From the NCBI GenBank assembly GCA_019236035.1, contig JAFAJU010000135.1, positions 1 to 6,521 of the forward strand: DNA of 6,521 nt. Direction: 5' to 3'. The translations under genes and the position numbers were made by a program. Of this stretch, positions 6,041 to 6,521 are shown piece after piece (within the stretch, counting starts at the first letter, position 1; each line of letters opens with the position of its first letter). This DNA is from Verrucomicrobiota bacterium. GTDB taxonomy: Bacteria > Verrucomicrobiota > Verrucomicrobiia > Chthoniobacterales > JAFAMB01. A model generated the notes under the pieces. The model did not search any database. It saw only the letters and a list, made by a program, of their open reading frames with translations, and was not told the DNA's origin.

Positions 6041-6521
6041 TCATTTGACGCGAGCATAGGCGTACTTCATCTGCGGATTACCAGGTGGATAATCGGTTCG
6101 AATAATCAGGGTGGCGGCCGCCTGTTGCGTTAAGTTTTCGGGAGTAACCTGCGCCTCGTACTGCTTACCCGGTATGACCTCCCTCAATTTGACTTTTATC
6201 GCGGGATTATCTGAGCTGACAGAAACAATCTTTACAGCCGTGTCGCCGGCAACCGCGATTCGGATGGCTTTGGGACCAGGTTGCTCACCGACGCGCCATA
6301 GCACCAATTGCGGCACGACGCTCACCCGTTCCTGAATGTTTACATGCAATTTCAGGACGGTCGGTTGTCCCGGTGCCGCCGAAGTTGAAACCATTATCCT
6401 TTTATCCTGCCTTCCCGTGTGACCGTAAAAGGCGTATCTGGTGGCGATTTCTCCCGGTTCCCCCGGGGCATACTCGTTCTTGGCGAGAGCCGCGGTCGTG
6501 CATCCGCAGGAGGTTAGCACA
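6041..6521 (-). CDS. DUF1573 domain protein (5' end cut by window)
   Basis: The 159 complete codons seen are the C-terminal part of the protein. They open with LTSCGCTTAAL, then APGEPGEI and later KRIMVST. That is the pattern of the DUF1573 domain (a conserved Cys-x-Cys stretch followed by APGE-GEI and a beta-strand), so the first visible residues are already inside the domain. A GTG at 6520 could be read as a start, but it is more likely an internal valine, with the signal peptide and domain beginning outside the window. The rest (to YAYARVK at the TGA at 6041) is beta-rich and looks like a second Ig-like domain: VLKLHVNIQE, then AVKIVSVSSDNPAIKV and AATLIIRTDYPPG. Such proteins are usually exported in PVC and Bacteroidota bacteria; their function is not established. 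It converges on the small lipoprotein gene and has no visible link to maltose uptake. Confidence 0.8.
   Translation of the reverse strand, partial: VLTSCGCTTAALAKNEYAPGEPGEIATRYAFYGHTGRQDKRIMVSTSAAPGQPTVLKLHVNIQERVSVVPQLVLWRVGEQPGPKAIRIAVAGDTAVKIVSVSSDNPAIKVKLREVIPGKQYEAQVTPENLTQQAAATLIIRTDYPPGNPQMKYAYARVK

Noticed and set aside
6498..6520. GTG start followed by an LTSC lipobox, making the DUF1573 protein a short lipoprotein
   Set aside because: The SCGCT stretch is part of the DUF1573 domain itself, so the cysteine is a domain residue and the true start lies beyond the window.
1..6521. CRISPR array, tRNA, rRNA, insertion sequence or phage genes
   Set aside because: No spaced direct repeats, cloverleaf pattern, ribosomal RNA sequence, transposase or terminal repeats were seen on reading both strands.

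Overview
The window most likely comes from a Gram-negative bacterium outside the Gammaproteobacteria. My best guess is the Verrucomicrobiota or a relative in the PVC group. This rests on an outer-membrane porin (so two membranes), a DUF1573 protein (common in PVC and Bacteroidota genomes), a tiny proline-rich lipoprotein-like gene, and the scarcity of clear Shine-Dalgarno sites. The lineage is inferred and not proven.

Positions 1-5541 hold a maltose/maltodextrin uptake locus read entirely on the minus strand. In transcription order it is a LamB-type maltoporin (5541-3715), the periplasmic binding protein MalE (3620-2439), and the ABC permeases MalF (2442-895) and MalG (891-1, cut by the window edge about three codons before its expected end). 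The porin would admit maltodextrins through the outer membrane. MalE would capture them and MalFG would carry them across the inner membrane. The ATPase MalK that should power the transport is not in the window.

The genes are tightly packed. malE and malF overlap by 4 bases, and malF and malG are in the same frame, separated only by two tandem stop codons. A strong terminator-like hairpin sits between the porin and malE with almost no room for a new promoter, suggesting partial termination or mRNA processing that sets expression levels.

Positions 5542-5838 are non-coding and carry the presumed porin control region: AT-rich palindromes and a possible leader hairpin over the porin start. On the plus strand, 5839-5961 encodes a 40-residue lipoprotein-like peptide with a possible leaderless promoter, followed by two hairpins. 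From 6521 to 6041 on the minus strand is the 3' part of a DUF1573 gene, convergent with the small gene and cut at its 5' end.

I found no RNA gene, CRISPR array, insertion sequence or wholly unknown system. The unusual aspects are the order and regulation of an otherwise recognisable maltose module.
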